Positions 24,260-33,204 are shown, numbered from the stretch's first letter. The stretch is 64,000 nucleotides of DNA from an uncultured Treponema sp. (GCA_900316905.1 ONET01000002.1:1-64000); one strand, 5' to 3'. Made by a program: numbers and translations. Notes: generated by a model from the letters alone, not told the origin.

Positions 24260-25282
24260 CTAAAAGATTGGATAGCATTCAAAGCCGGCGCTTCTAAGCT
24301 GCTCGCCGACGTTGCCCTTGGCGTTTTCGTCAACGACCACGATAAAGTATGTCGTGCCGCTGGGCCGGGTCTCCTCGGTGATGTAGGGCTTGAAGCCTTT
24401 TTCCTTTAGCCGGTCGCAAAGGCCTTGCGCGTTGTCGCGGCTTTTAAAAAGGCCCAGCTGCTGCTTCTTAATTTTTTCCGAGCCCTCGCTTTGGGAACTG
24501 TCGTCCGCGCCCGCGCCGGCGCTTGAGTCGTCGGATTTTTCCATCGGAACGCTTTGCGACTCGGCGGCGCTTTCGGCGGCGGCTTCAAGCGCGCTTCCTT
24601 TTTTGGGCATAAAGTACCAAAAGGGCGCGGGCGTCATTTGCGCGCTTCCCGCCACAATCGCCGCCTCAGGGCTTTTTGGAAATGCCGCGCGGAGTTTTTT
24701 GCCCCAGCTTTCTTGGCCGGTGACATACCAAAGCGTCAAGAGGACGCTGGGCTGGACGGCCTTCATTGAAGGAAAGTCCGAGTAAGCCGTCAAAAGCGCG
24801 ACGCTTTCGTCCAGCTGGGAATTGGATTCAATTTTGCAAAGGCGGCTCCAAACCTCGTAGAGCTTTATGTAAGCCTGAACCGTTTCGTCCTGGGAATTGC
24901 GGACGGCGGAATTTAAATAGCTTTCCGCCGTGGCCGAATCGCCGGAACTAAGAGCGCAGCGGACCGCGTCCAAAACCAATTGCGGGCTGGTCTTTTTGGG
25001 CATTCCGTCAACGTTGGGAGCGGAAATGCCGGCCGCTTGCGCGTAGGATGCCGAAGCGTCCTTGTAGGCGCCCAACTGTTCCTGCAGGCCGCCCAAGAAG
25101 GCCAAGAGCGCCCTCTTTTGCGCGGCGTCCTTTTGTTGGGGAATTTGCTTTTTTAGGTAGTCAATCGATTCGCCCGCGCTGGAATAGTCCAATGCCTTGG
25201 CGCTTATTTCCTTGGCGGAATTTTGGGCGGCCAAAAGCGCCGCGCTCAAGGCCAAGGCGGCCGCGATTAAAGAGCGCTTCAT
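24260..25282 (-). CDS. Exported SPOR-domain protein with helical repeats
   Basis: A 340-residue protein with a signal peptide (MKRSLIAAALALSAALLAAQ). Residues ~25-200 are Ala-rich helices resembling tetratricopeptide repeats. A Ser/Asp/Glu-rich linker follows (~225-265). A C-terminal SPOR domain (~268-340) begins KKQQLGLFKSRDNAQGLCDRL and ends FECYPIF. SPOR domains bind denuded glycan strands in septal peptidoglycan, so a role in the periplasmic cell wall is likely. Its ATG overlaps the stop of the upstream LapA-like gene by four bases, so they form an operon. Confidence 0.8.
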   Translation of the reverse strand: MKRSLIAAALALSAALLAAQNSAKEISAKALDYSSAGESIDYLKKQIPQQKDAAQKRALLAFLGGLQEQLGAYKDASASYAQAAGISAPNVDGMPKKTSPQLVLDAVRCALSSGDSATAESYLNSAVRNSQDETVQAYIKLYEVWSRLCKIESNSQLDESVALLTAYSDFPSMKAVQPSVLLTLWYVTGQESWGKKLRAAFPKSPEAAIVAGSAQMTPAPFWYFMPKKGSALEAAAESAAESQSVPMEKSDDSSAGAGADDSSQSEGSEKIKKQQLGLFKSRDNAQGLCDRLKEKGFKPYITEETRPSGTTYFIVVVDENAKGNVGEQLRSAGFECYPIF

Positions 25283-25695
25283 TTGTTTTCCTGCGGAGCG
25301 GCCGCTTCTGTGGCTTGGGAGTTGTTTTTGCCGTCTTTTTCTTTTTTTCCAAAGGCCGGCTTTTTGGCAAGAACGCCTTGCGCCTTGGCCTTGGCTTCCT
25401 CCAACTTTTGCCTGCGGGCGATTTGCTTTTCCAAGCTCTTTTTTTCGTTTTGCTCAAGGCGCTCGGCCAAGGCGCGCGCCTGTTCCGCCGTCATCTTTTT
25501 TTCGCCGCGCAAGAACACGGCCGGAAGCGTGACCACAATTCCCGCAGCGAATGAAACCAAAATGCTCATGAATATCGGCGCGTTTGTAAAAACCTTTCCA
25601 AAAAGCCAAATGTTGCAGCGGTTGTCCAAGTTGAAGCCGCTGAATATCGCCACCGCGACCAAAAGCGCGATTGTAAAAATCAGTTTTAAGACCAT
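25279..25695 (-). CDS. LapA-like small membrane protein with charged coiled-coil tail
   Basis: A 138-residue protein with two N-terminal membrane helices (MVLKLIFTIALLVAVAIF and APIFMSILVSFAAGIVVTL). They enclose a short NxxxxVxLWxF-like segment (DNRCNIWLFGKVF), the LapA/DUF1049 pattern. A highly charged Lys/Glu/Ala/Gln helix follows (~75-138). I place the start at 25695 because a perfect promoter (-35 25726-25731, -10 25703-25708) leaves only seven bases before this ATG and none before the upstream ATG at 25704. The message would be leaderless. It is first in an operon with the SPOR protein. Confidence 0.7.
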   Translation of the reverse strand: MVLKLIFTIALLVAVAIFSGFNLDNRCNIWLFGKVFTNAPIFMSILVSFAAGIVVTLPAVFLRGEKKMTAEQARALAERLEQNEKKSLEKQIARRQKLEEAKAKAQGVLAKKPAFGKKEKDGKNNSQATEAAAPQENK

Positions 25696-25702
25696 AAAGG
25701 CC

Positions 25703-25731
25703 ATTATATAGAAAATTGGAAAGAAATTCAA
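25703..25731 (-). promoter_or_regulatory. Promoter of the LapA-SPOR operon
   Basis: Minus-strand TTGAAT and TATAAT are separated by 17 bp. The -10 ends seven bases before ATG 25695, so transcription probably starts at or next to that ATG. It is divergent from the HDOD gene promoter at 25776-25804. Confidence 0.75.
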
Positions 25732-25775
25732 GGCGGACGGAAAGGGCGCGGAATGGGCGGCGGCGGGCATTTCTA

Positions 25776-25804
25776 TTGAATTTTATTGGCTTTTGTAGTA
25801 TAAT
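25776..25804 (+). promoter_or_regulatory. Promoter of the HATPase-HDOD gene
   Basis: TTGAAT (25776-25781) and TATAAT (25799-25804) are spaced by 17 bp. The predicted start near 25811 gives a ~28-base leader containing GGAGAG. Confidence 0.75.
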
Positions 25805-25838
25805 AGTTACTGAATTTATTCAACATTCGGAGAGAATC

Positions 25839-27347
25839 ATGCCGCCGGCGACGCAAGGCAAAAGAGTTGAAGTTGACAGAAAAAAGGTAAGGACAGCCAT
25901 CAACGCTGGCATTCCGCTTTCTCTGACCACATATACGCTTCCGCATGAAATGGAAGTGTACATGAATGACATTCTCCGCGTCTTTTTGGAGGAACTTGAT
26001 CAAACGCAGATGATTGAGTACCTTTCATATTGCCTGAGCGAGCTGATTACAAATTCCAAAAAAGCCAACACAAAGCGCGTTTACTTTAAGCAAAAAAAAT
26101 TGGACATCACAAACCAAGCGGACTACGAGCTTGGAATGAAGACATTTAAAAGCGACACGCTTGACGACATAAACTATTATCTTAGCTTGCAAAAAAAAGC
26201 CGGCCTATACGTCCGCTTGATACTGCAGTTCCGCAATGGAAAAATCAAAATTGAAGTGCGCAACAATTCCGACTTGACTGTCTTTGAATACAAGCGCATC
26301 CACGACAAGCTTTCCAGGGCGCAGCAATATTCTTCGGTTGACCAAGCCTTGGACCAAGTGCTTGACGATTCGGAAGGAGCCGGCCTTGGCCTTATCATTA
26401 TGATTTTGATGCTGCAAAAAATCGGCCTTACCGAAGAAAACTTCCAGGTTCTTTGCGAAAACGGCGAAACGATAACTCGCATAATTCTTCCTTTGAACAA
26501 AAAGACGCAAGACGAGATTGATTTTATTTCCGAGGAATTTGTCAAAGTGATTGAGGAACTTCCTCAGTTCCCGGAGAACATTTCCGCCATCAACCGCCTT
26601 TTGAGCGACCCCGACTCAAAGATGAGCGACATCGCCATGCAAATTTCAAACGACGTTTCGCTTAGCGCCGAACTTTTGAAAATGGTCAACTCGGCGGCGT
26701 TCGCGCTTGCCAGCCCTTGTTCCAGCATTTACGACGCGGTCAAGCTTGTGGGCTTGCGCGGAATCAAGAACATGCTTTTTTCCATCGGCGCGGTCCAGTC
26801 GTTTGCCAAAACCGGCGCGGGCGAGGCTTTGTGGACGCACGCCTACCAAGTCGCCTTTTATTCCTACAATTTGGCAAGGAATTTTTTCAACGGCCAGCGC
26901 AATGTAATCGAAGACGCTTATGTTTGCGGACTCTTGCACGACATGGGAAAAATCATTTTTGAAACCAGCCACCCGGACTTTATCAACGGCGTGCGAAAAA
27001 TGAGTTCCGAAAAGAACATACCCGCCGAGATTTTTGAAAAGCTTTTGGCCGGCGTGAACCACGCCGAGATTGGCGCGCGCGTCGCCGAAAATTGGAATTT
27101 CCCGGACGTGATTGTGAACGCCATCCGTTACCATCACGCTCCTGACAGCGCGCCTGTTGACGTAAAAAAATTGGTTTCCGTTGTTTACTTGGCCGACCTC
27201 ATGACCCACTATCAAAAGGAAGAAGTGGCCTTTTATCAAATTGACGTTGACGTTCTTAAAGAATTCAAGCTTGCCAACGAGGTTCAATTTAAAAAGATTT
27301 CAGACCAGTTGCTCGAAGCTTTCAACAAGCAAGATAGCGGCGAGTAA
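25839..27347 (+). CDS. Two-domain signalling protein: N-terminal HATPase-like domain and C-terminal HDOD domain
   Basis: A 502-residue soluble protein. Residues ~40-220 resemble a GHKL ATPase: an N-box-like helix CLSELITNSKKANT (~65-78), strands, then SEGAGLGLIIMILML (~178-192) as the G2 box and TITRIILPL as the last strand. Residues ~235-440 form an HDOD domain (SAINRLLSDPDSKMSDIA; LKMVNSAAFALASPCSSI; VKLVGLRGIKNML). It also keeps an HD pair in CGLLHDMGKIIFE and a later YHHAPD. GGAGAG before ATG 25839 sets the start. Such proteins act in regulation, but the partner is unknown. It is a single-gene transcript. Confidence 0.75.
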   Translation: MPPATQGKRVEVDRKKVRTAINAGIPLSLTTYTLPHEMEVYMNDILRVFLEELDQTQMIEYLSYCLSELITNSKKANTKRVYFKQKKLDITNQADYELGMKTFKSDTLDDINYYLSLQKKAGLYVRLILQFRNGKIKIEVRNNSDLTVFEYKRIHDKLSRAQQYSSVDQALDQVLDDSEGAGLGLIIMILMLQKIGLTEENFQVLCENGETITRIILPLNKKTQDEIDFISEEFVKVIEELPQFPENISAINRLLSDPDSKMSDIAMQISNDVSLSAELLKMVNSAAFALASPCSSIYDAVKLVGLRGIKNMLFSIGAVQSFAKTGAGEALWTHAYQVAFYSYNLARNFFNGQRNVIEDAYVCGLLHDMGKIIFETSHPDFINGVRKMSSEKNIPAEIFEKLLAGVNHAEIGARVAENWNFPDVIVNAIRYHHAPDSAPVDVKKLVSVVYLADLMTHYQKEEVAFYQIDVDVLKEFKLANEVQFKKISDQLLEAFNKQDSGE

Positions 27348-27364
27348 ATCACGGCGCGTTCTTT

Positions 27365-28177
27365 TTACAATGACTCCACCCATTTTTGCATGAGTATTCC
27401 AAAGGCCACGCCAACGTTCAGCGAGGCCTTTAGTCCTTTCATCGGAATTGTGACGCGGCCGTATGTCGCCTTTGCCAACGCCTGCGGGCTGATTCCCAAT
27501 TCTTCCGAGCCGATTATGCAAACGCCGTTTTTGGGAAATTCAAATTCGTCAATCGGTGTTCCGCCGGTTTCAAGCGCGAAAATATTTTGGCCTTGCGGCA
27601 AGTCGTCTAAGGCCGCGCGCTCCCAGCCGATAGTTTCTATGCAGCCCATTCCGCTGCGGACGGCGCGCGGGTGCTCGGGATTGCAGCAGCCTGGCGAAAG
27701 GTAAACTTTTTCGGCGCCCATGCCTTCCGCCGTCCGAAAGATGGAGCCAAGGTTGAAGGGCGAGCGTATGTCCTCCGCGTAGACGGCCAAGCCTGGATAG
27801 AATTCGCGCTTTTGAACAGTTCCGCCTTGGCTGGAATTTGGGTGGGGCGCTATTATCAAGTCCCATTCCGCGGGAAAAGTTCCGATTATGGCAAGAAGCT
27901 CGTTGCGGGCCAAATTGCAGGCCAGGCGCTCGTCAAACGGCTGGCTTTCAAGCGCGGCCGAAATCTTTTTGGCGGCCTCCTGCGATATCTTTGGATCTTG
28001 CAAAAAGACGCGGCACAAGGCCTTTATGTAGTCGGCGCGCGGCATGGAATGAAAGTTGTATTCGCTGCCCTTTTCGGCGATTCCCAAAATGTCGCGCTCC
28101 AAGGCTCCAAAGCAAAGCGCCAGCTTTCTTCTTTGCTGGCCGCCGCTTAGCTGGAACAGTTTGTTGGGGTTTATCAT
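27365..28177 (-). CDS. TrmH/SpoU-family RNA 2'-O-methyltransferase
   Basis: A 270-residue protein with a ~105-residue N-terminal helical region and a C-terminal SPOUT methyltransferase domain. Motif 1 is in DIRSPFNLGSIFRTAEGMGA, and motifs 2 and 3 in CIIGSEELGISPQAL and IPMKGLKASLNVGVAFGILM, which form the knotted SAM-binding site. The substrate, rRNA or tRNA, cannot be told. A GGAAG sits directly against the ATG, too close for ordinary use. The start region is divergent from the chemoreceptor gene. Confidence 0.85.
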   Translation of the reverse strand: MINPNKLFQLSGGQQRRKLALCFGALERDILGIAEKGSEYNFHSMPRADYIKALCRVFLQDPKISQEAAKKISAALESQPFDERLACNLARNELLAIIGTFPAEWDLIIAPHPNSSQGGTVQKREFYPGLAVYAEDIRSPFNLGSIFRTAEGMGAEKVYLSPGCCNPEHPRAVRSGMGCIETIGWERAALDDLPQGQNIFALETGGTPIDEFEFPKNGVCIIGSEELGISPQALAKATYGRVTIPMKGLKASLNVGVAFGILMQKWVESL

Positions 28178-28199
28178 TCTTCCATTATTAAAAAAAAAC

Positions 28200-28228
28200 T
28201 TGAAAAAGTCAATTTTATGGCATATAAT
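28200..28228 (+). promoter_or_regulatory. Promoter of the chemoreceptor gene
   Basis: TTGAAA (28200-28205) and TATAAT (28223-28228) are spaced by 17 bp. Only nine bases separate the -10 from the ATG at 28238, so the leader is two or three bases at most. Confidence 0.75.
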
Positions 28229-28237
28229 TGTTGAATT

Positions 28238-30058
28238 ATGAAGAAATTTTCATTGAGGTTTAAGTACACCCTTTTTATTTCAGCGCTTTTTGCGGCGGCG
28301 ATTTTTTTGTTTTCTGTCCTTGCGATTCGCGAGTCGGCCCGCATGAGCGTCAACACATTTATCGCTGAAGGAACGCCCTTGGTTGAGCACGGTTCCAAAT
28401 ACCTAAACGAGCGCATTGACAATTTTCGCCGCGTGCTGGAAGACAAGAATCCAGACTCCTTGCGCTTCAAGATGATGCGCGAAGAGCTGCTCGCGATGAA
28501 GGAAGCCTCCAGCGCCAAGTATTTTTACACGATGGTTCCGGCAAACGCCGACGAATACATGTATGTAATCGACGGTTCCTGCGACCCTAGCGACGAAGAG
28601 AATTTTTCTCCGTTGGGAACTTTGGAGACCAAGGACAATTATGGCGAGCCGGCTCTTCTTGCGATGTCAACTGGAAAAACCCAGGCGAGTAAAATGGAAT
28701 GGCAGGAAGGCTGGGGCTGGCTTATAACGGTTTTCGCGCCAATAATGGACGGAAGGACCGCGATTGGCTTTGTGGCCGCCGACTACGACGCGTCCGCCTT
28801 GCGCTCTTCGATTCAATGGCTGATGGTTCGCATTGTCGTCGTGTCGGTTGTTTTGCTTGCCGTCATTATCCTTGCGGTGAACATGGCCTTGCGCGTTTTG
28901 TTTGACAAAATGAAAAAGGTGACCGACGAGATAAATGACATAGCCACAGGCAAGGCGGACTTGTCGCAAAAGATTCCGGCAAAGAGCAAAGACGAGATTG
29001 GCGAGCTGGCGGAAGCTTGCAACGCGCTTACGGAAAGCTTGTCCAAAATGTTCATGACAATCAAGGATTCGGTTTCGTCGCTTGTGGTTTCTGGAACTGA
29101 AATCGCGAATTACGCCACGACAACAAGGAACGGCGTTAAGAGCGCCACACAAACCGCGGAAGAAATAAATTCGCGCGCCAAGGCGCAGAACGAGACTATG
29201 GATTATGTCGCGGAAAACAGCTCTAACGTCAGCAAGTCCATTCAGCTCTTGTCGTCAAGAATCGGAATCCAAGCGTCCGCGATTAGCGAAGTTTCCGCAA
29301 GCGTCACGCAAATATCCGCCAACATTCAGAGCGTTGACCAAAACGTTTCCAAAATTTCACAAAAGTACGAATTGCTTGTCAACGATTCAAAGAACGGCCA
29401 AAAAGACCAAATGACTGTAGTTGACAAGGTTGGCGAAATTCAGGCTCAGGCCGGAAAGTTAAAGGAAGCCAACTCGGTTATCCGCAGCATCGCGAGCCAG
29501 ACCAACTTGCTGGCTATGAACGCGTCGATAGAGGCGGCCCACGCCGGCGCGGCGGGAAAGGGATTCGCGGTTGTCGCCGGAGAAATCCGTTCTTTGGCGG
29601 AAAGTTCGGCCAAGCAGTCAAAGAGCATCGGCGACCTAATCAAGTCGATTACCGAAGCGATTGGTGGAATTGTTGACGCCTCAAAGCTTTCGCTTTCTTC
29701 TTTCCAAAGCCTGGACTCAAAAATCAGCGAAATCCAGTCAATGCTTTCTGAGGTTTTGGCAAGCGTTGACGAGCAGCAGGAAGGCGCCAAGAATTTGTTG
29801 TCTTCAATGTCGGAAGTTGACGCGACGTCCCGCTCCATTCAAGACGCGAGCCGTGAAATGGAAGAAGAAAGCGGAAAGGTTTTTTCGCGCATGGACGAGC
29901 TTCGCACTGCGGCCAGCGAAATCACGATTCTTACCGCCGGCATAAAAAATTCCATCGAGGAAATTTCAAGGCAAGCGCAAAAATCTTCGGAAGAGTCTGA
30001 CACCAACAGCGACTTGAACGCCAAAGTCTTGGACTTGCTCAAAAGCTACAAGGTTTAG
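28238..30058 (+). CDS. Methyl-accepting chemotaxis protein
   Basis: A 606-residue receptor. It has an N-terminal membrane helix (~9-28), a periplasmic sensor of ~160 residues (YFYTMVPANADEYMYVIDG; GWGWLITVFAPIMDGRTAIGFVAADYD, a Cache-like ending) and a second membrane helix (~196-218). A HAMP segment and a long coiled-coil signalling domain follow. The conserved hairpin tip is IASQTNLLAMNASIEAAHAG followed by KGFAVVAGEIRSLAE. No Shine-Dalgarno is present, and the promoter suggests a leaderless message. The ligand is not evident. Signals would pass to CheA/CheW for motility. Confidence 0.95.
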   Translation: MKKFSLRFKYTLFISALFAAAIFLFSVLAIRESARMSVNTFIAEGTPLVEHGSKYLNERIDNFRRVLEDKNPDSLRFKMMREELLAMKEASSAKYFYTMVPANADEYMYVIDGSCDPSDEENFSPLGTLETKDNYGEPALLAMSTGKTQASKMEWQEGWGWLITVFAPIMDGRTAIGFVAADYDASALRSSIQWLMVRIVVVSVVLLAVIILAVNMALRVLFDKMKKVTDEINDIATGKADLSQKIPAKSKDEIGELAEACNALTESLSKMFMTIKDSVSSLVVSGTEIANYATTTRNGVKSATQTAEEINSRAKAQNETMDYVAENSSNVSKSIQLLSSRIGIQASAISEVSASVTQISANIQSVDQNVSKISQKYELLVNDSKNGQKDQMTVVDKVGEIQAQAGKLKEANSVIRSIASQTNLLAMNASIEAAHAGAAGKGFAVVAGEIRSLAESSAKQSKSIGDLIKSITEAIGGIVDASKLSLSSFQSLDSKISEIQSMLSEVLASVDEQQEGAKNLLSSMSEVDATSRSIQDASREMEEESGKVFSRMDELRTAASEITILTAGIKNSIEEISRQAQKSSEESDTNSDLNAKVLDLLKSYKV

Positions 30059-30062
30059 GCCG

Positions 30063-30133
30063 CTACGTCGGGCAAGCCCGCCGTTTTGCATAAGGAAATT
30101 ATTTACTTGCCCGCTCACGCGGGCGGGCAATCG
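30063..30133. repeat. GC-rich palindromic repeats at the end of the pseudouridine synthase gene
   Basis: CGGGCAAGCCCG (within 30068-30080) and TTGCCCGC/GCGGGCAA around 30107-30129 are two hairpins of the dispersed GC-rich kind. The second lies inside the reading frame and encodes the last residues (ARPRERASK) of the RluA-family protein. Confidence 0.6.
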
Positions 30134-30836
30134 TATCGTTGCAAGCTTTTTCCCAGTCCGCGGGCTCGGGAATTTCAAAGCGCGTTTTTTCTTTTGTCCA
30201 CGGATTGATAAATTCAAGCGTGCGCGCGTGCAGGGCAAGGCGGCCAAAAGGGTTTGCCTTTGCCCTGTAATTTTTGTCGCCGCACAGGGGATAGCCCAGG
30301 CTTGCAAGGTGAGCCCTTATTTGGTTTTTGCGGCCGGTGTCCAATGAAAGCTCAAAAAGCGTGTAGCGATCGCCGCGCGCGATTATCTTGTAATTTGTCC
30401 GCGCCGGGATTGTCTTGAATTTTCCGGCCGAGCCGCCTTTGGGAACAAAGGCTTGGTTGTATGCGTTGTAGGCCAAGGGGCTGTCTATGAGGCCGCAGTC
30501 TGGAAGCGCGTTTAAGGCGGCGTTTTTTCCGAGCGGATTTTGGGCGACGGCGCGGTAGAGGCGCTCGGTGACCATGACTTGCCAAGAATTCATAATCGTT
30601 TTTTGCGCTCTCTCGTTTAGCGCGAACATCATCACGCCGCTGGTTTCCCTGTCCAGCCGATGGACGGCGAAGGGCCTATGCTTGGCGGAATAAGTTCCGC
30701 GCTTCCTCATGTTTTCTTCCAAAAGGCCGAGCGCCGTTTTTCCGCGAAAGCCGGGATAGGGAACGCTCAACAAGTTTTCGCTTTTGCAAATGACGGCGAT
30801 GTTTTGGTCTTGGAAGAGAATGTTAAATTTCAACAA
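30099..30836 (-). CDS. RluA-family 23S rRNA/tRNA pseudouridine synthase
   Basis: A 245-residue enzyme converting uridine to pseudouridine in structured RNA. The catalytic Asp lies in FAVHRLDRETSGVMMFALN. YKIIARGDRYTLFELSLDTGRKNQIRAHLASLGYPLCGDKNY is the conserved RluA C-terminal motif. No N-terminal S4 domain is present, so it is a short form. The last ~10 residues are encoded by a dispersed palindrome and look non-native. Its start overlaps the end of pdxR by seven bases, so it may be co-transcribed with that gene. Confidence 0.93.
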   Translation of the reverse strand: MLKFNILFQDQNIAVICKSENLLSVPYPGFRGKTALGLLEENMRKRGTYSAKHRPFAVHRLDRETSGVMMFALNERAQKTIMNSWQVMVTERLYRAVAQNPLGKNAALNALPDCGLIDSPLAYNAYNQAFVPKGGSAGKFKTIPARTNYKIIARGDRYTLFELSLDTGRKNQIRAHLASLGYPLCGDKNYRAKANPFGRLALHARTLEFINPWTKEKTRFEIPEPADWEKACNDTIARPRERASK

Positions 30837-32257
30837 AGGGCCGCCTCCATTTTTTTTACTATTTGCGCGATTTTGTTTTTTTGGATGCCCGAATAGTTTA
30901 TCACAAAGTCCGCGCGCGAACTTTGGTCTTTTGGCTTATTGTAATAAAAATCGCTAAGCAAGGCAACATTTATTCCTTTTTCCGACAGGCGGCCCTGGAG
31001 CTTCTTGCCGGATTCAGTTGACTTGATTCGCAGAATAAAGTGCAGGCCGGAATTTTCTTCAAGGATTTCGCAGCTCTTTGAAAGGCGGCTGGCGCTCAAG
31101 GCGCGAATCAAGTCGTTGCGCAGATTGCGGTAATGGTTTTTCATTTTTGTCAAATGCTTTTCGTAGTGGCCTTCGTCTATGAAGCGAGCGAGCGTGTATT
31201 GTTCAAACGCGGAAACAGGGCAGGAATAAAAGCCGTTTTTTTTGTAATATTCTTGAACCAAGTTTTGCGGCAGAATCATGTATGAAATTCTTATTGACGG
31301 AGCGAGCGTCTTTGAGAACGTGTTGATGTAAATCACGTGCCCGCGCGTTTTTTCCGATGCGGCGGCGGCGCTAAAGAGCGGCTCTATGGGCTTTGCGTTG
31401 AAGCGAAATTCCGAGTCGTAGTCGTCTTCGATTATAAAGCGCTTTTTTTCGCTCGCCGCCCATTCCAAAAGCTCAAAGCGGCGGGCGTAGGGCATTACGA
31501 TTCCTGTCGGAAAATGGTGCAGGGGAGAGACGTGGACGATTTGCGCGTCCTTAAGCTTGCTTGTCTTTATTCCGCTTTTGTCCAGGCCGGCCGCAACGCA
31601 TTTTGCGCCGCACAGCTTTGCCACGGAAGCGAATTGCCGGTAGCCGGGATTTTCCACGGCGTATGTTTTGTCCGCTCCAAAAAAGTGGACCAGCTGCGTG
31701 TACAAAAAATCAGTTCCCGCTCCGATGACTATTTGCTCGGGGCTGGCCTCAATCATCCTAAAGCGGCGCAAGTGGCGGGAAATGGCTTTGCGCAATTCGT
31801 CCGCGCCGCCGCTTGGAATTTTTTGCAGGAGCCGCTCGTCGCCGGAATTCAAGACTTGCCGCATAAGGTGCGCCCAAAGACTGAAGGGAAATTTTTCAAA
31901 GTTCGTGGAATTGCTTTTAAAGTCCGCAAGCCAATTGGCGTCCTTGCCCTTTTGCGGCTCCTCGGCGCCTTGCGGAATTTTTTGCGCCGCGTCCGCCAAG
32001 AATGTTCCGCCTGAAGGAATTCCCTGCGCGAAGTATCCACGCTTTTCTTCCGAATAAATGTAGCCTTCGCTTATTAGGCGGGCGTAGGCGTTTTGCACGG
32101 TGATTTCGCTTACCTTTAAGTTTTGCGCCAGGGCGCGGCGGGAAGGCAGGCGCTCGTCGGCCGCTATGCTGTTGGAGACGATTTGCCTTTTTATCGAGCT
32201 GTACAAAAAGTCGGAAAGGCCTTGGCCCTTTCTTTTGCTAAAGTCTATCGTTATCAT
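30830..32257 (-). CDS. pdxR: MocR-type (GntR-aminotransferase) regulator, probable PdxR
   Basis: A 475-residue protein. Residues ~1-75 form a GntR winged helix (SIAADERLPSRRALAQNLKVSEITVQNAYARL). Residues ~110-475 form a fold-type-I aminotransferase domain, with the PLP lysine in INTFSKTLAPSIRISYM and the Asp motif in IIEDDYDSEFRF. MocR proteins of the PdxR group sense PLP and control PLP salvage or synthesis. The divergent neighbour is a pyridoxal kinase, which supports that role. A TATAAT lies five bases before the ATG, with no Shine-Dalgarno, so the message may be leaderless. Confidence 0.88.
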   Translation of the reverse strand: MITIDFSKRKGQGLSDFLYSSIKRQIVSNSIAADERLPSRRALAQNLKVSEITVQNAYARLISEGYIYSEEKRGYFAQGIPSGGTFLADAAQKIPQGAEEPQKGKDANWLADFKSNSTNFEKFPFSLWAHLMRQVLNSGDERLLQKIPSGGADELRKAISRHLRRFRMIEASPEQIVIGAGTDFLYTQLVHFFGADKTYAVENPGYRQFASVAKLCGAKCVAAGLDKSGIKTSKLKDAQIVHVSPLHHFPTGIVMPYARRFELLEWAASEKKRFIIEDDYDSEFRFNAKPIEPLFSAAAASEKTRGHVIYINTFSKTLAPSIRISYMILPQNLVQEYYKKNGFYSCPVSAFEQYTLARFIDEGHYEKHLTKMKNHYRNLRNDLIRALSASRLSKSCEILEENSGLHFILRIKSTESGKKLQGRLSEKGINVALLSDFYYNKPKDQSSRADFVINYSGIQKNKIAQIVKKMEAALC

Positions 32258-32285
32258 CTGGCATTATAAAAATTTATTAAAATTG

Positions 32286-32302
32286 GGTATATGAATGATA
32301 CC
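32286..32302. promoter_or_regulatory. Inverted repeat in the pdxR/pdxK intergenic region
   Basis: GGTAT and ATACC, with a 7-base gap, lie between the divergent regulator and kinase genes and next to the candidate -35 region of pdxR. This is the best candidate binding site for PdxR in an 83-base gap. Confidence 0.5.
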
Positions 32303-32340
32303 AGTTTTTCGCTAGATTTACAAGCATAGGAGATTAAAAA

Positions 32341-33180
32341 ATGGCTCAGGATCACAGACTTCTTACAATTCAGGACATTTCTTGCGTGGGACAGTGCTCG
32401 CTCACTGTCGCCCTTCCAATCGTCAGCGCTTGCGGAATAGAGACCGCGATTTTGCCCAGCTCGGTTCTTTCCAACCATACTGGAAAGGGCTTTGGCGCCT
32501 GGACTTTCCGCGACCTTACCGACGAAATGCCAAAAATTCTTGACCAGTGGCTCAAGGAAAAAATTGACTTTGACGCCTTTTACACAGGCTACGTTTCCAA
32601 GGCTCAAATTCCCCACATCCTTGACATATTCCAAAAAGCCGCCCGCCCAGGCGCCGTCAAAATCGTAGACCCGGCGATGGCCGACAACGGAAAGCTTTAC
32701 GCCGGCTTTGACGCGGACTTCCCCAAAGAGATGGCCCGCCTTGTGGCTGTCGCGGACTACGCGCTTCCCAACCTTACGGAAGCCAGCTTTTTGCTTGGCC
32801 AAGAATACATCGAAAGCGGCTACGACAAGGTCTACATTGAAAAGACAATCGCCGGCCTTCACAAGCTGGGCGCCAAGAACGTAATTTTGACCGGCGTGAG
32901 CTTTGAGCCTTCAAAGTTGGGCGTGGCCGTTTCCGACGGAAGCAGGATAGACTATTATTTTAACGAGCGCCTGCCAGCCGCCATGCACGGAACCGGAGAC
33001 GTTTACGCGTCCGCCTTTGCCGGCGCCCTTTTGCGCGGAAAGCCGGTCTTGGAAGCCGCCGCCATCGCCGCAGACTTTGTGGTTGAGTCGATGAAAAAGA
33101 CGCTTGGAGACGATTCGCATTTTTACGGCGTTAAGTTTGAAAAAGCGATTCCGTTCCTTGTGAATAGACTAGAAAAATAA
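32341..33180 (+). CDS. pdxK: Pyridoxal/pyridoxamine kinase
   Basis: A 279-residue ribokinase-like enzyme that phosphorylates B6 vitamers to PLP or PMP using ATP. Evidence is IQDISCVGQCSLTVALPI at the N-terminus (the substrate-binding start of PdxK/PdxY), DPAMADNGKLYAGF, LPNLTEASFLLG and the catalytic-base loop MHGTGDVYASAFAGALL with Asp in GTGD. AGGAG at 32328-32332 precedes the ATG. It stands divergent to the PdxR-like regulator, the standard arrangement for PLP salvage control. Confidence 0.92.
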   Translation: MAQDHRLLTIQDISCVGQCSLTVALPIVSACGIETAILPSSVLSNHTGKGFGAWTFRDLTDEMPKILDQWLKEKIDFDAFYTGYVSKAQIPHILDIFQKAARPGAVKIVDPAMADNGKLYAGFDADFPKEMARLVAVADYALPNLTEASFLLGQEYIESGYDKVYIEKTIAGLHKLGAKNVILTGVSFEPSKLGVAVSDGSRIDYYFNERLPAAMHGTGDVYASAFAGALLRGKPVLEAAAIAADFVVESMKKTLGDDSHFYGVKFEKAIPFLVNRLEK

Positions 33181-33204
33181 TTTCTATTGCGCTATTCTAA
33201 AAGA

